A DNA stretch of 64,000 nucleotides from Isoetes taiwanensis (taxonomy: Eukaryota > Streptophyta > Lycopodiopsida > Isoetales > Isoetaceae): the NCBI GenBank assembly GCA_021234155.1, contig JAJEKV010000017.1, positions 21,235,449 to 21,299,448 of the forward strand, given 5' to 3'. Both the position numbers and the translations under genes were made by a program. Below, piece after piece: positions 1 through 11,545 of this stretch; the stretch's first letter is position 1, and every line of letters begins with the position of its first letter. Below the pieces are notes generated by a model. The model saw nothing but the letters and a program-made list of their open reading frames with translations, was not told where the DNA came from and made no database searches.

Positions 1-246
1 TCACTACCCAACTGGCTATCTTGAGCAAGAGAATCTCCAAGAAAGACCTAATCTTGGATTAGGAAAGGCTTTACAGTGAAAACAATTTTGCCTCTAGAGA
101 AATCCATTCCCGAGAATCACAAATTTAAGGAAAGATTAGGCTTTAAAAATGGTTTGTACAGATTCACTAGGAATTTTCTAGGATGGAAGGTTTCTCCGCA
201 TAATCTTTCTTTAACACAAATAACCACCAAGCTTATATAGAGATAT

Positions 247-382
<136 letters not shown>

Positions 383-804
383 TATGGCCACATATATACA
401 TTTAGAGATGACGAGAGAGAATACGAGAGAATGAGATGAGAGATGGGAGAGATGGAGAGAGATGGGTGAGAGTGGGAAACCCAACCTCACCCTCGAGATG
501 ATTCGCCCCAACACAGCCGCAGGGGCGCCGCCCACTAACCAAACAATTAGCCTTAATTTTCGCCGCCTCAAAAATCCGCCCGAAATGTTTCCCACAATAA
601 TATCATCGGCATTTCCTCGCTTGATCTTCAAGGCCTTTATTCTTGCTACAAGTATCCAATTCCAAGCAATTAGCCGATTCACGATCCGTATTCATCCGAT
701 CACGCAGGCATTTTCATTATGTTTTTGTGCATTTGTTCATTAATTTCCTGATCGGGCAATTTCCTTTTGTGTCGTCCTTATTCCTGCAATTTCCTTAAAT
801 TCAG

Positions 805-1997
805 ATGTCTAAGGCCTCCTCTCGATCCGCTTTGCCGACAACCGAAGAAGCCTTCGTGCCTCCTCGGATTGAAAAAAATGGCACCAAGAAGGACCCGAAA
901 ATGACAGGCCGGATCTCCATGGATGTTCAATTGGAGACTAATTACGAGCCAATTCCCTCTTCAAGGCAAATCAAAGAAAAGAGATCCAAGCGTGTATTCA
1001 ACAAATTCCCGGGCACCCTCCAATATTGTGAGTGAATCTTTAGAAACCGGTCGCTTTGGCTATTGTTGTGCATGAGCAGAAAAATTAAAAAGTGATAGAC
1101 ACAAAGAATAGGAAGTCCCCTCAGGTGCAATGGGCCGGTCACGGTGTCTCCACATTCCTCAATCTCCGAACGAGATGAAATTGGTAACCTGAGGCACCCT
1201 CAACCTCTCAACACACGGTGGAGGGAAATTATGATGAAATTGCAGCCCTTTGTTGGGGGTTTAGTGGAGCCAGAGACAACTAAAGAACAAATGGGATAAG
1301 CTGCAAGCTAAATTTAAAGATGAGAAGGAGGCTTGTAGCCATACATGTTCTGAACCATCAAGTTGGCGGTGGTATGACGTAATGGAAGAAGTTAAATATG
1401 GTGTTACCTCTGATAATCCAATACCGGTCTGGTGATGATGGTGAATTTGGCAATGAAGCTTTCGAGGCTGCAGACTTGCATGCCAATTACTCAGAATCTT
1501 TCATGAATGATAGTTATTTTGAAACTGTTGGAACAGATGCAGCATTTGAAGACCAATTTGCTGATCCACCCAATTCAAACAATGATGTTAACACGGGAAA
1601 TCCAAGCAGTCCAGTGATGCCAGAAATTCCAATCAATAGGACACCCACAGGAAACCAGACAGATTCTTCAAGTCCTAGATCAGCAGCATGTAATCAGCCT
1701 GGAGTTTGTGGAAAACCTACAAGTAGAAAGAAGTCCAGGTTGCAAATAGATGAGGACATTGCAATGGGAATATCACAGATGGCAAGCACATTTGGGGACA
1801 CAGAGGTGAAGAAATTAGATTTTCTGAAAGAAGAAAGTGCAAGAAAAATTGAGTTGGTCAGGGAATTGGAAACAATAAGATCTGCAAACAGTCTGAAAAT
1901 TGCAGAGTCAATGGCTGCAATGACTCAAAGCATATGTGAGATGACAAAGGAGACCTTGCTGGAAATTGCCAAACTTGCTGCCAACAAGAAGGACTAA
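805..1997 (+). pseudogene. Myb/SANT-like (trihelix) Harbinger accessory protein, frame-broken
   Basis: Seen: an N-terminal ORF from the ATG at 805 to about 1035, with a GTGAGT donor-like site at 1028. A segment near 1270-1430 reads WSQRQLKNKWDKLQ followed by SSWRWYDVMEE, the tryptophan pattern of the Myb/SANT-like domain. A 199-codon frame (1398-1997) follows, in another phase from the domain; the switch is near 1430. Its first half is acidic, then comes a Ser/Pro linker, a basic stretch RKKSRLQ, and a helical Lys/Glu-rich tail that could be a coiled coil. Known: proteins of this type guide Harbinger transposases to the nucleus and to element ends. The frame switch could be a real lesion, a missed intron or a sequencing indel. 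Confidence 0.65.
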
Positions 1998-2253
1998 AGG
2001 TTCGTTTTAAGTTATTTGCTTTTTTGAAATTCTTTTTTGGAACTGTCTCAAAATCCACCAGTATTCTTAAATATTAAAGAAGTTGTACAAAATTACTTTT
2101 TTTAGTATTAAATATTGCCTACTAGTCACGATCATCCAAATTAAGTAAAAAGCTACTTAAGCTTCCTCCAATTCTTGCATGCAAGCCCATTGATTTAAAT
2201 GGAGAGAGTCGCGGAGCGTAAAGCCAACGCTCTCCAAGCCCTAGCTCGAGCTC

Positions 2254-2595
2254 TTGAGCTCAAGCTCTTCCTCATCTTATAGAACTCCACCAACTACCTC
2301 GTCCTCTTCCTCAGAGTTGCCCTATTACTCTGACCACGATTCCTGGCCCACTTCCAGTGAGGAAATTCTTCCCGACAGCAGTGGGGACTCTCGCCAGTTT
2401 AGCGAAATGCACGTGAGTTTGGAGAATGGGTTTGAAGAAAATCATGTTTCTCATGAAGGCGAACAAGAAAGCGGTTTTCCTCCCCTTACATTCAGCCTAC
2501 TGCATCCGAATGTGGAAGTTTTGACCCACAAGAAGATTCACCAATTACTCCAAAGAGACGATCCACGACTTTTTTCGGATGGGGGTTTACGTTGA
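2254..2595 (+). other. Open frame without ATG, Ser-rich, unrecognised
   Basis: A 113-codon frame that opens only from TTG and lies between the two Harbinger genes. It starts with a Ser run encoded by TCN/AGC codons, then an acidic region (SSEEILPDSSGDS). A TAG lies in frame just upstream of the TTG. It could be an exon of the element or chance. No domain recognised. Confidence 0.2.
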
Positions 2596-2599
2596 TCCA

Positions 2600-3300
2600 G
2601 AGGTTTTGGAATGGGCAGCTAATTACGCAAAGGAAACGGGACTGTCCACATGGAGATCTGTATATGTAAAACGAGAATGACAAATGGTGCCTTGAAGAGA
2701 TACTGAAACATAACCTTCCGTTGTGTTCTTTGTCCCGGATCTAGTGGATAAAATTTTTATGTTTCCTATTTTTGTTTTTGTTTCCTATTTTCAGTTTGAA
2801 TCAATTATCACATTTATGTGGAAAATGGCTTGCATGCCATTTTGTTTTGTTGCTGAGTTTTCTTGTGAAAGAAACACGTGCATATTTCCCATGCGGTTTG
2901 CCTATGCCCTTTGGGAGGAGTGCCTTATGCTCTTTGTTTTCCTATGCACTTTGATTGTAACCTTGTTGATGAGATATCTTGCCTTTTTTTAAGCAAAGGC
3001 AGATGAAAAAAAATGTACTGGAAAATTTCTTTTGAATATAAAACTTGTTTATCTTCCTTTTCCACTGTTGTTGAAATTTTATAATATTTTATGTGTATCA
3101 ATGTGAAGTTCATTTGACTCAGAAATGCATGTTACCTCCTGTTCAGTTCTCATAATGACAGTTTTTCGAGCATAAAAATCAGGCCACAAACACATTTAAC
3201 TTTGTCTCATTTTGTAACAATCGATTAACAAATCAGAATTAAAGAGATTACGTGAAATACAATTGATTTTGAATTTCATTCTTCTGGTTGCAAAAATTCA
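2600..3300. other. Spacer inside the Harbinger relic
   Basis: T-rich DNA between the two Harbinger genes. Short frames here lack codon bias and known motifs. I see no gene. Confidence 0.5.
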
Positions 3301-3305
3301 TTCAC

Positions 3306-4540
3306 TCAAAGGATGACATGGCCATCCAAATTCTCAAATAGCACGTGCCTCATTTGATCACCCTGTTTTTTTAAGGACCTGTTAATGGCTTCTGTTTCAT
3401 AGTAATATATTGGTGGAGGGTCTTCTTCAATTGGCAGCATATCCCAACCCTTGTCTTGCATTATACAAAAGTTCCAAAGAACACAACATGCATGTATAAT
3501 CTTGGAGGCTTTGCCAACATGCACCGAGCAAGTGTTTCAAAATTCTAAACTTTTCCTTGACAATCCCAAATCCATTTTCTACACACACTCTGCCCCTACA
3601 GATCCTTCTGTTAAACTTTCCATATGCACCCTGATTTTGAGGAAAGACTTTAAGGAGGAAGGGCCTGCTGGAATAAGCTGAATCACCTAATAGTAAAGGT
3701 GGAATATTTACCTGAACTTCGGTCGGTGAAGGGGCTGCCCTTTCTTCGGTTTTGCCACTCGGGGTCACCATAGGTTCTGTAAAATTTGTTTTGAGGCAAT
3801 TTTATTGTAAATGGAGCTTCTCTTGAACTGGTTGGAATCATGGATGAACTTTTCGGTCACACAAACATTTATAAACAATGCGCTATGTGTAACAATTCCT
3901 TGCATGAGACATGAGTGCCTCTTATGTCTGCTGTAATAGTCTTCCCCATTGTCCTTTTTTGGGTTTCCTCCATAAAAAATATGAGAACCAATCAAGCGCA
4001 CCATATACATTGGGCAACCCAGGTTGCATCATGGAATTCCTTAATACATGGGTTAATCTTGCACTGTAGGCATTGCAACAAAACGTTTGTACAACATTGT
4101 CTTGAAGCCAATACAAGCGTGACTTTCTTGGTATATTTCTCGCGACTGTTGCTTTCCCAACATAAAATCTCGTAGACATGTAATGGCATATCCCCGTGCA
4201 AGAAAATCTGGAACCATAGCAACCGCTTTCCTCCGGATCAACAGGGGGCCTTACTTTAATCCGGGGCGACAAGATAGGGCACAATTAAACCTACCAATCT
4301 CTCAAATGTGGCTCTCTTCATCCCAGTAAAATTGGTGCCACATATCATCTTCAAAGGAAGCTATACAATTCCATGCGTGGTTATCGATATTATCCCATTG
4401 TGTTCTCTCGCCTTGGAGCAATCCAAAATCTTCTTGGTGGTCTTCTAACCCCCGCTGGAACCGCAAACCATTAACGCCGCAGATCGCAAAAAACATACCA
4501 TTGTTGTCTTCTAAAACATCGTCATCGAGCGGGGTCATTG
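3306..4540 (-). pseudogene. HARBI1-like (DDE_Tnp_4) transposase, frame-broken
   Basis: Read on the minus strand. The N-terminal part (4302-4538) is acidic and ends near DMWHQFYWDEESHI. The middle (about 3900-4280) contains AKATVAR-like helix-turn-helix residues and PNVYGALDW, corresponding to the GaiDgt motif that holds the first catalytic Asp. The stretch HSALFINVCV plus FIHDSNQFKRSSIY matches the region before the second Asp (HDS). The C-terminal part (3427-3771) has LLLGDSAYSSRPFLLKV and RVCVENGFGIVKEKFRIL, the GDxaYp and VExxFGxxKxRfrxL signature of DDE_Tnp_4. The pieces occupy at least three phases, so several indels separate them. Family identity is firm; activity is unlikely unless the indels are sequence errors. 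Confidence 0.85.
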
Positions 4541-4977
4541 GATCTTGAGCTCATTGAGTTCCAATAGCTGCAAACAATATCTACGTAATGCAAATCCGAG
4601 TGTCAAAGCACGAAAAGCATGGCAATCATACCAAGAATGACCGGATCCATGGTTTAGTGGCGGAATCGAAAAAAGAAAGGGGAGGAAAACTAGAAATGAA
4701 TTATCCCACATAGCCCGGCCGAACCAAGAAATCTGGGGCTTGAATATCCCACAATTTGGCCGAATTGAACGTTACGATCAATTATCCCACATTTTCTCTC
4801 GTCGGCCGGAATTGATGCGTGATCGAAAATCCGCAAAAAGAAAAAAAATGCTAACAATGCAGAGGCCGCTAAGCCTCGAGATAATCGTCTCTCCTCTCCT
4901 CCCAAAAAAATAATTACATTTCGAGGAGGAACCGTATGTGACGAGAGATGGATTTTTTTACGAGCATGTGGCCGACG

Positions 4978-5121
<144 letters not shown>

Positions 5122-5219
5122 TAGGATTGCTAAAGAGAGATCTTGTTTCTCAGATGGAATTGCCGGTTGTGAGAAATGGTCACAAATATAGAACGGGTGT
5201 CACCGCATTCTTATAGGAG

Positions 5220-5870
5220 TCCAGATTGTCAGTCTTGATTGTTTATAACAAATATGTCCGCCTTGTTAGAGTTGTCTTCAAGCTTGAACACAGATTTAAG
5301 GCAATCAATGGTCTGCTGATGCCGTCTGCCATGGCCACAACATAAGAGAGGCTGCTATAGTAATTCGTGGTCAGCCATATCCATTATCTGTTGCGTCCAC
5401 TATCAGATAGAGTCTCTTTTGAAAAGCCTAAGATCACCTTTTTGGCCTTAAATTGCTCATGACCCCTTTGTTGCCTTTTTCTCCTGTAGGCTTTAATTAT
5501 AATAACCTTATTACTCGTTGCTATTAGACTCAAAGACTTGGCATAGATGTTTTGGTTTACAGATTCTAACTTTCTTTCTCATTCTCTTGTTCCCATAGCC
5601 ACTCCCCCGAGCACTACCATATCAACTACTATGAAGCAAGGTAAAAAACAATAAAAACCTCTCAATTGTGATTTTGTAGACGAGGATTTTAAGCGGCAAA
5701 CAAAACAATAGAATTTAGTTTGACGATAGATTGACATTGCATGCGCCAAAAGAAAAGTGCGTCAATGCATAAAGTCTTTTATTCTTTTGTTGTGTTTTCA
5801 TAAAAGTCTATTAATTTGGTTGTGTTTTCATAGTTTATTTTTTAGTTTGATTGTCTTCCATGCTACCTAC
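5220..5870. other. No gene seen
   Basis: A mixed AT-rich stretch. No convincing frame, RNA gene or repeat recognised. Confidence 0.5.
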
Positions 5871-5894
5871 GCACTCATCTAACCATGAAAAAGC

Positions 5895-6392
5895 GCAGAT
5901 CCATTGCCTCTATCCACACAGGTGCACACCATCCCCAGATTAAGACGGGGACATGGATTAGGGAGCGCACCAGGAGAGACTTTGTCAACCTGCCAAGTTG
6001 GAGCTGTGGAAGACGAATGCCACACTCTTCAGAGTTGTCCGACATATGGTGACATTCGGATACACTATGCTGAGCTGGTCCGTCCAGGCCAGCCCCTGCA
6101 TGAGATGTTGAGAACAACCTCGGTACGGATGTTGGATCATACTTTCAAGAGGTCATGGATCGCGGAGATCAGCTCGCTCCTTGGGGACTTATTTGATATG
6201 TGTATATATTTCGGCCCCCCATGATAGATGTTTGTAGAGTTTGACAGCAGTCCTATTTCTGTCACAGTTTTCCCTCAAAAACCCTTCGGGATAGGGGTTT
6301 CCTAATCTGGACAGTAATAGCTTGTTGCGTCTCCCACATAGGCCAATTGGTCTCCGTGGACGATAAAAACTCTATTCTATTCTATTCATACT
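5895..6392 (+). mobile_element. 5'-truncated LINE: C-terminal ORF2 and 3' tail
   Basis: The frame 5904-6224 carries VGAVEDECHTLQSCPTYGD followed by IHYAELVRP and PLHEMLRTT, the pattern of the zf-RVT zinc-knuckle region at the C-terminus of many plant non-LTR retrotransposon ORF2 proteins (E-D-E-C-H-x4-C). About 140 bp of 3' UTR follows and ends in a short pentamer tail, CTATTCTATTCTATTC (near 6373-6388), typical of LINE 3' ends with simple-repeat tails. The upstream Cys of the knuckle reads CQVG, so the second Cys is lost. Only the last tenth of a LINE is present, consistent with 5' truncation at insertion. Confidence 0.75.
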
Positions 6393-6840
6393 TATGGCTT
6401 TATCTAATATTGTGAGTTCCAATGTTGATTCTAGTAGTCAGGCTATGCCATCTATATACTTTCTACCCACGTGAGGCCATAGCTTATGAGTTGATGTTAA
6501 TTTACGTTTAAATGCATCATCTTTTATGTTTAGGGGAAATTACTACGGGGGCGGGAACATAACCCTAGACCTAAGACTATAACTTGAAATGATATATGCA
6601 CTTTGATGCAATTTTACAAGTAGATTATAACATATTAAAATAAAATATACACAATATTAAGGTACAAGTTGAGTAATGTCATGTTTATAAGTATCATATA
6701 CAGCCGTGTGGTCTCATAAAAATATAATGTATCATATACATGTATGAAATAAACACTAATGTTTATGTTTGACAGCCCACAAACGATGAGGAGTAGTCCT
6801 TGGATGATGAGGATTGCAGTGTAGAAGTTTCCTCCTCCAG
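6393..6840. other. No gene seen; probable 5' region of the CACTA relic
   Basis: AT-rich spacer between the LINE tail and the TNP2-like coding sequence. No terminal CACTA motif could be assigned. Confidence 0.4.
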
Positions 6841-6842
6841 AA

Positions 6843-9800
6843 GTGAGTTATGCACTGAACCTAGATTGTTTGACACAATACAAAAGTATATTCCTTGTCA
6901 TGGATGAAATAGACGTAGATGAGCTAGACAACATCACCTACACAAGGAAGGTTCTATATTACGAGGCTGAAAAGCCTTTTTATCCCGGTGCAGAGACATC
7001 TCATCTAGCGATATGTTTGCTCATCCTCAACTTGCAACATAAATCCAGTTGGAATAATAACAGTATGTCGAAGCTTCTTAGGTATGTTACTCCTTGTATA
7101 TTTGATTTTGAGGCTTTACAAATTTCCTGTCACTTCATTTATCTTTGGATTGATACTTGTCCCTTTTTTCCAAGTTTGCTTGGTGAGATACTTCCAAGTG
7201 ACAATTGCCTTCCTAAAAATAGAAGGGAGGCAAGAGAGTTACTATGAGAAATGGGGTTGGAATATAATCGCATACATGCACAAACGATTGTATTCTATTT
7301 CACAATGAATATAAGAATATGCAAGAATGTCCAAAATGCAAAGAACCAAGACGTTGACCACATGAAAACAAAAGTACCTAAGAAGGTGTTGAGGCATATG
7401 CCAATCATCACCTAGTGTTGATGCACATATTATTATTATTAATTACAACATTCCACCTTGGATGGAAATTAAGTCTAGGCACATTATGTTAACACTTATT
7501 GTATCAGGTATAGATGTTTGAGTTTTAATAAGATGTTTGTTATATTCTTCACTGTTTTTACATATTTTTCTCGTAGATCTTTCAATTGTTACCAATAGGG
7601 AAGTATCAGGTGAAGAATATGGATATTTACTTGGAGCCTCTTGTTGAGGAGCTAGAGACATTGTGGAAAGGAATAAAAACGTACGACATAGTGAAAGCAT
7701 CCCATGTTTTTACCTTCCATAGGATCTTATATTTTACGATCCACAATTATCCTGGGTTTAGTCTCGCCTCAGGTACTTAGATCAATTTTAGCGTTTGTCT
7801 TCATTTTAGTGATGTACTAATACTTATACATGGGATATATAGGTTTGCAAGCTAAAGGTGCTTGTGGCTGTCCATCATGTGGTGATCAAGTGCCCTCATA
7901 TAGCTCAAAACATTTTTCAAAGATGATTTACAAGGGGCATCAAAAGTATTTGCCAAATGGTCATTCTCTTCGTGGTAATGACACAACAAACCAACTAAAA
8001 GTACTAACTCTGAAACATTGATTGGAGAAATGGAACAATAACACCTCCAACTCTCCTCCACCTAGAAAAGAGATTGTCGAGATTGTCAATATTCTATCGA
8101 CTAGACTATTGGTGTGGCCTAAAAGTTGTATATTTGTTGGATCCAATGCACATTTTCAAGAATGTTGCATATTCTTTATGAAGGCATTTGACGGGAGAGT
8201 GCGAGACACTAAATGCAAGATATGATCTCAAGGAACGATAAATAATGCCTGAGTTATGGCCAATTGAAAAGGAAGGCAAAACATCTCTTATTCGACACAG
8301 CCCATGGGAAAACAAGAGCTTATTCAAGTGAAAGATGTTATAAAAAAACTGCGCAAATCTATGGGTTATGTGATGTCTTTATAACGGGCTTTTACAAAGT
8401 AGGATAAAGTTACTGGATTGAAGACACATGCTTGGCACAATTCTTACAGGTTATTGTTGGCATTACACATTTGCTTCCTTTTTTTTTCCTTGCAAACTAG
8501 TGTTCTATTTGTATAGGTGCAGCATGTTCTTCCTTGTGCTATTGAAAGCTGCCTTACACCATCCGTGCGTACAATCATTTATAGACTTGGCAAGTTCTCT
8601 CGGTGGGTTTCATCGAAGGAAATTAATCTGGAAAATATTCCTGCAATGGAATTCGAAATTATAGAGACTTTGTATATGCTTGAGACGACCCCAGCCCGGC
8701 TTCTTTGATCTACAAGTAAGTAGAAGACACTTATCGATTATGACAAAATATGAGATGACCGATGTTTATGTCTTAGGTGCATCTAATATTATATTTTGCC
8801 ACGAGAAATTATTGTTCTAGCTCCATCAAGATGGATGTCCTTTTTGATGAGATATATGAAAGCCTTGAAAGGATTTGTATGGGAAATGGCAAAGCCCGAA
8901 GGTTGTATTGCTGAGGGACATTTGGTACAAGAGACATTGTTTTTTCCTTACGAAGCTATGACCTCAATGCATCCTAATGCACCTAGAATATGGAAAAAGG
9001 ATGTTGAAGAAGAGTTAGAAGTTGAAGTGTTGCAAGGATTGGGTAAGGAAAATCGAAAGCTAAGTGATGAAGAATTTGTTGCCATTAATAGTTTTGTCAT
9101 TAACAATACTAAACGCCTCGGATGATGGCATGAATTATATGAGAGGGCTCGTGATGAAAGGAGAAACGTTAGAGAAGCATATGCAGGGGAAAATAGAGTG
9201 TCTCGAAGAGGATGACTAAGATATATGACCATCTAGAGAATTTACCTTTGTCGATGCCAAATTGGTGGTTGGTCCAAGAAATGGAGAAAGCAAAGGAGAA
9301 AGGCGAGAGGAAATCTACCGGTGGCATCATTTCTCCTTCTCATTTGTTTGCAGACAAGATACCATTCTTCAATGTGGGTGTATGGACAACACTTTATATT
9401 GGGGAAGTTGACAAAGGTCGTGTCACTTTTGACTCTGGAATAATTGCTTCTTTTCTTCAAAGGAGTCAATGTAGTATGAGCGACATAAATGCTATTGATG
9501 GCAATGTGGAGTATGTTGGAGTTATTACCAAAATCATGGACTTGAACTTTTGCTCATTCCATGTGAACATATTGAAGGCCAAATGGTTCAAAACACAAAC
9601 CCAAGGAAGAAATCAAACCAATCGAGCACACCCTTCTGGATTCTATGAGGCAGATACTTCACACATCTTAAGGGATTTGGACGCGCCTTTTATATTTCCT
9701 AGGGATAAGAAATGCCGAATAATGGTTCATTCACTACCAACTTCTCTCAGAGTCATTGCCATGCCTATCCTCAATGATACTAATTGTGATACACAAGGAT

Positions 9801-10036
9801 CATCCGCTGATAGACTCCCGTTTCCTTGCCAGTTGGAGTTGATTGACCCAGTTGAAGAAAGCATTGATCACGAGCATGATTTACAATTAGAGGACCATCA
9901 TGGCCTTCAGTTGAGGCCTCCAATAATGCATAGTCAGATATTTGATGATTACTTTGATGAGGAGAAGGATAGAGAAAATAAGACAGAGAGACATGTATCA
10001 TGGCTCCTTTTGCAATTGGATGGTGAAGAAATATGA
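6843..10036 (+). pseudogene. CACTA (En/Spm) TNP2-like transposase gene, interrupted
   Basis: Successive pieces follow the Transposase_21 (TNP2) order. 6843-7247: EKPFYPGAETSHLAICLLIL, then the LPSDNCLPKNRREARELL block. 7586-7780: MDIYLEPLVEELETLWKG and the fPGfSLASG motif. 7830-8021: LQAKGACGCPSC and HQKYLPNGHSLR, the Cys pair and His-Arg block. 8796-9125: RWMSFLMRYMKALKGFVW and KPEGCIAEGHLVQETL, a DUF4218-type segment. 9212-10036: a long intact frame with YVGVITKIMDLNF and VNILKAKWFKT, a DUF4216-type tail. Pieces change phase, and regions such as 7250-7580 and 8030-8500 are degraded or intronic. Known: TNP2 is the cut-and-paste transposase of plant CACTA elements. It is followed within 510 bp by the 12-bp tandem repeat at 10542. 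Confidence 0.85.
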
Positions 10037-10541
10037 GAGGTTGAGCGTGATTTGCTATATGACAATACTAAAGATTAATTCAATTAGTTTTTGAAGTATA
10101 TTCAATTGTCGCTAGTTAATATTGTATTGAGATACTCTTCATACAATTGCTAATATTACACATTGAAGAACTTTAGAAGCATATGAGATATATAAGATAA
10201 TGCACATGTTAAGGTATATTCATAGCCTTGATAATCTATTTCTAGCCACATAGGATGATATGAAATGAAGACTTTAAGAAAGTGAAAAATTATATCAAGA
10301 GTCTAAAGGCAAATGGTTCTTTACATAGAAGGGAAGTGAGTTCTTTTGGGTATCTATGTATATGAGATTATTCAAAAAGTTTTAAAATCTATGGTAAAGC
10401 GTCTGACTAGACAGAGTATATATTATATGGACCAATAATATAGAATTGACATAGAGTCAATGATAGCATTAATTCTAGAGATAGTGTACAAACAAGAGAT
10501 CACATGTTAGCACGAATAGTAGAGTTCATAATACTATCGTA
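10037..10541. other. 3' flank of the CACTA gene, no gene
   Basis: AT-rich. From about 10440 it contains scattered, irregular copies of the GAGTCAAT/GATAG words that become a regular tandem repeat downstream. Confidence 0.45.
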
Positions 10542-10783
10542 TGAGTCAATGTCGCGTCAGACATAGGGTTAGCGATAGAGTCAATAGTAGCATCAAGCGT
10601 AGAGTCGGTAGTAGAGTCAGAATTAGAACCAAACGTAGTGTCAGCTATAGGGTTAGATATAGAGTCAATAGTAGCAGGTTAACATTAAAGTCAGACATAG
10701 CGTCAAGCCCAGCGTTAGATTCAGCGCCCACATTAGAGTCACACATAGCATCAATACTAAAGTCAGAATTAGAGTCAAATGGC
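10542..10783. repeat. 12-bp degenerate minisatellite, about 20 units
   Basis: Units line up at 12-bp steps (10554 GCGTCAGACATA, 10566 GGGTTAGCGATA, 10578 GAGTCAATAGTA, 10662 GAGTCAATAGTA, 10760 AAGTCAGAATTA). The consensus is close to GAGTCAgAaaTA. One unit near 674-687 of this kilobase is 14 bp long. Both strands stay open because the period is a multiple of three, giving spurious Arg-Val-rich (+) and Leu-Thr-rich (-) frames. Confidence 0.93.
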
Positions 10784-10799
10784 ATTTATGATTGAAGCT

Positions 10800-11545
10800 A
10801 ACTACCACCAGAATAAAGGGTTCTGCCTCTGCTGGGTTGCATTGCTTTTTGATACCGACGGGAGGATGGTTACTCCAAAAAATGTCACATAAAATAGGAT
10901 ACAATGTAAGATACAAAACACGGCACACCCCCGCATACGCATTTTTTCCAAGTGGACACCAAAACTAGTCTTCAACATTCTTCCTACATTTGCCCCGCCG
11001 GAAAGAGCTAGCTATGAAGTACTAAAAAGGATGCTAACGCAAAGGGGACCCAAGACCTCCACTGGCACCAACATGGACAAGCAGGAAGGATTCTCTAGAC
11101 AGCTTGACCTCCACCATCAAATTACATGCAGTAGCAAGTTTAGACCCATGGGTAGGAATATCCATTGAATATTCTAATATATACATGAAATATTCCTATT
11201 GTAAAACAACGTGAGTGAGGGTTTGCCCTTTAGGGCAACCCGAAAAATGTCATTAACAATTGTCGTTTATTATTTGATCAAAGTCCAATGCCAATACGTG
11301 GTCATTGTAATGTATTTGGGATGCCATTCCTGTATAGCAGGAGGGACCCGGAGACCGGCAACAGCCGGAAGCGAGTCTCCCCATTGGATGGCAAAATAAA
11401 TGCCATTCCTTTACAAAATAGAAGTTGAGAAGTCCTATTAGGCATAGATTCAACAAATTTTGGAGGTCTTTTACCAAGAATAGGCAAACTATAGACCAAA
11501 ATAGAAGCTGAGGATGCATGGATCGTAGGCGAAAAAGGGGAAAGC
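10800..11545. other. No gene seen; holds one palindromic repeat
   Basis: Apart from the GGGTTTGCCC palindrome near 11219 I see no gene. Frames on the minus strand (11253-11739) run into the foldback arm and show no domain. Confidence 0.45.
11150..11250 (-). repeat. Dispersed palindromic repeat, copy 1
   Basis: Holds GGGTTTGCCCTTTAGGGCAACCC, listed here as its two arms GGGTTTGCCC and GGGCAACCC. An AT-rich flank of GATATTC/TATATA words resembles copies at 16112, 20190 and 24984 when read on the minus strand. Confidence 0.6.

Larger units (their letters stand above)
800..4560. mobile_element. Decayed PIF/Harbinger DNA transposon (two convergent genes)
   Basis: Autonomous PIF/Harbinger elements carry a Myb/SANT-like DNA-binding protein and a DDE nuclease. 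Both are recognisable here: the Myb/SANT-like gene on + (805-1997) and the HARBI1-like transposase on - (about 3306-4540). Both are broken by frame changes, so the copy looks non-autonomous as assembled. I could not identify terminal inverted repeats or a 3-bp target duplication, so the limits given are those of the coding relics, not of the element. The 2.0-3.3 kb spacer holds no second recognisable domain. Confidence 0.7.

Noticed and set aside
10542-10783. CRISPR-like array
   Set aside because: Contiguous 12-bp units without spacers, in plant DNA.
10541-10928. Arg-Val-rich (+) and Leu-Thr-rich (-) repeat proteins
   Set aside because: The 12-bp minisatellite has a period divisible by three, so both strands stay open by chance.
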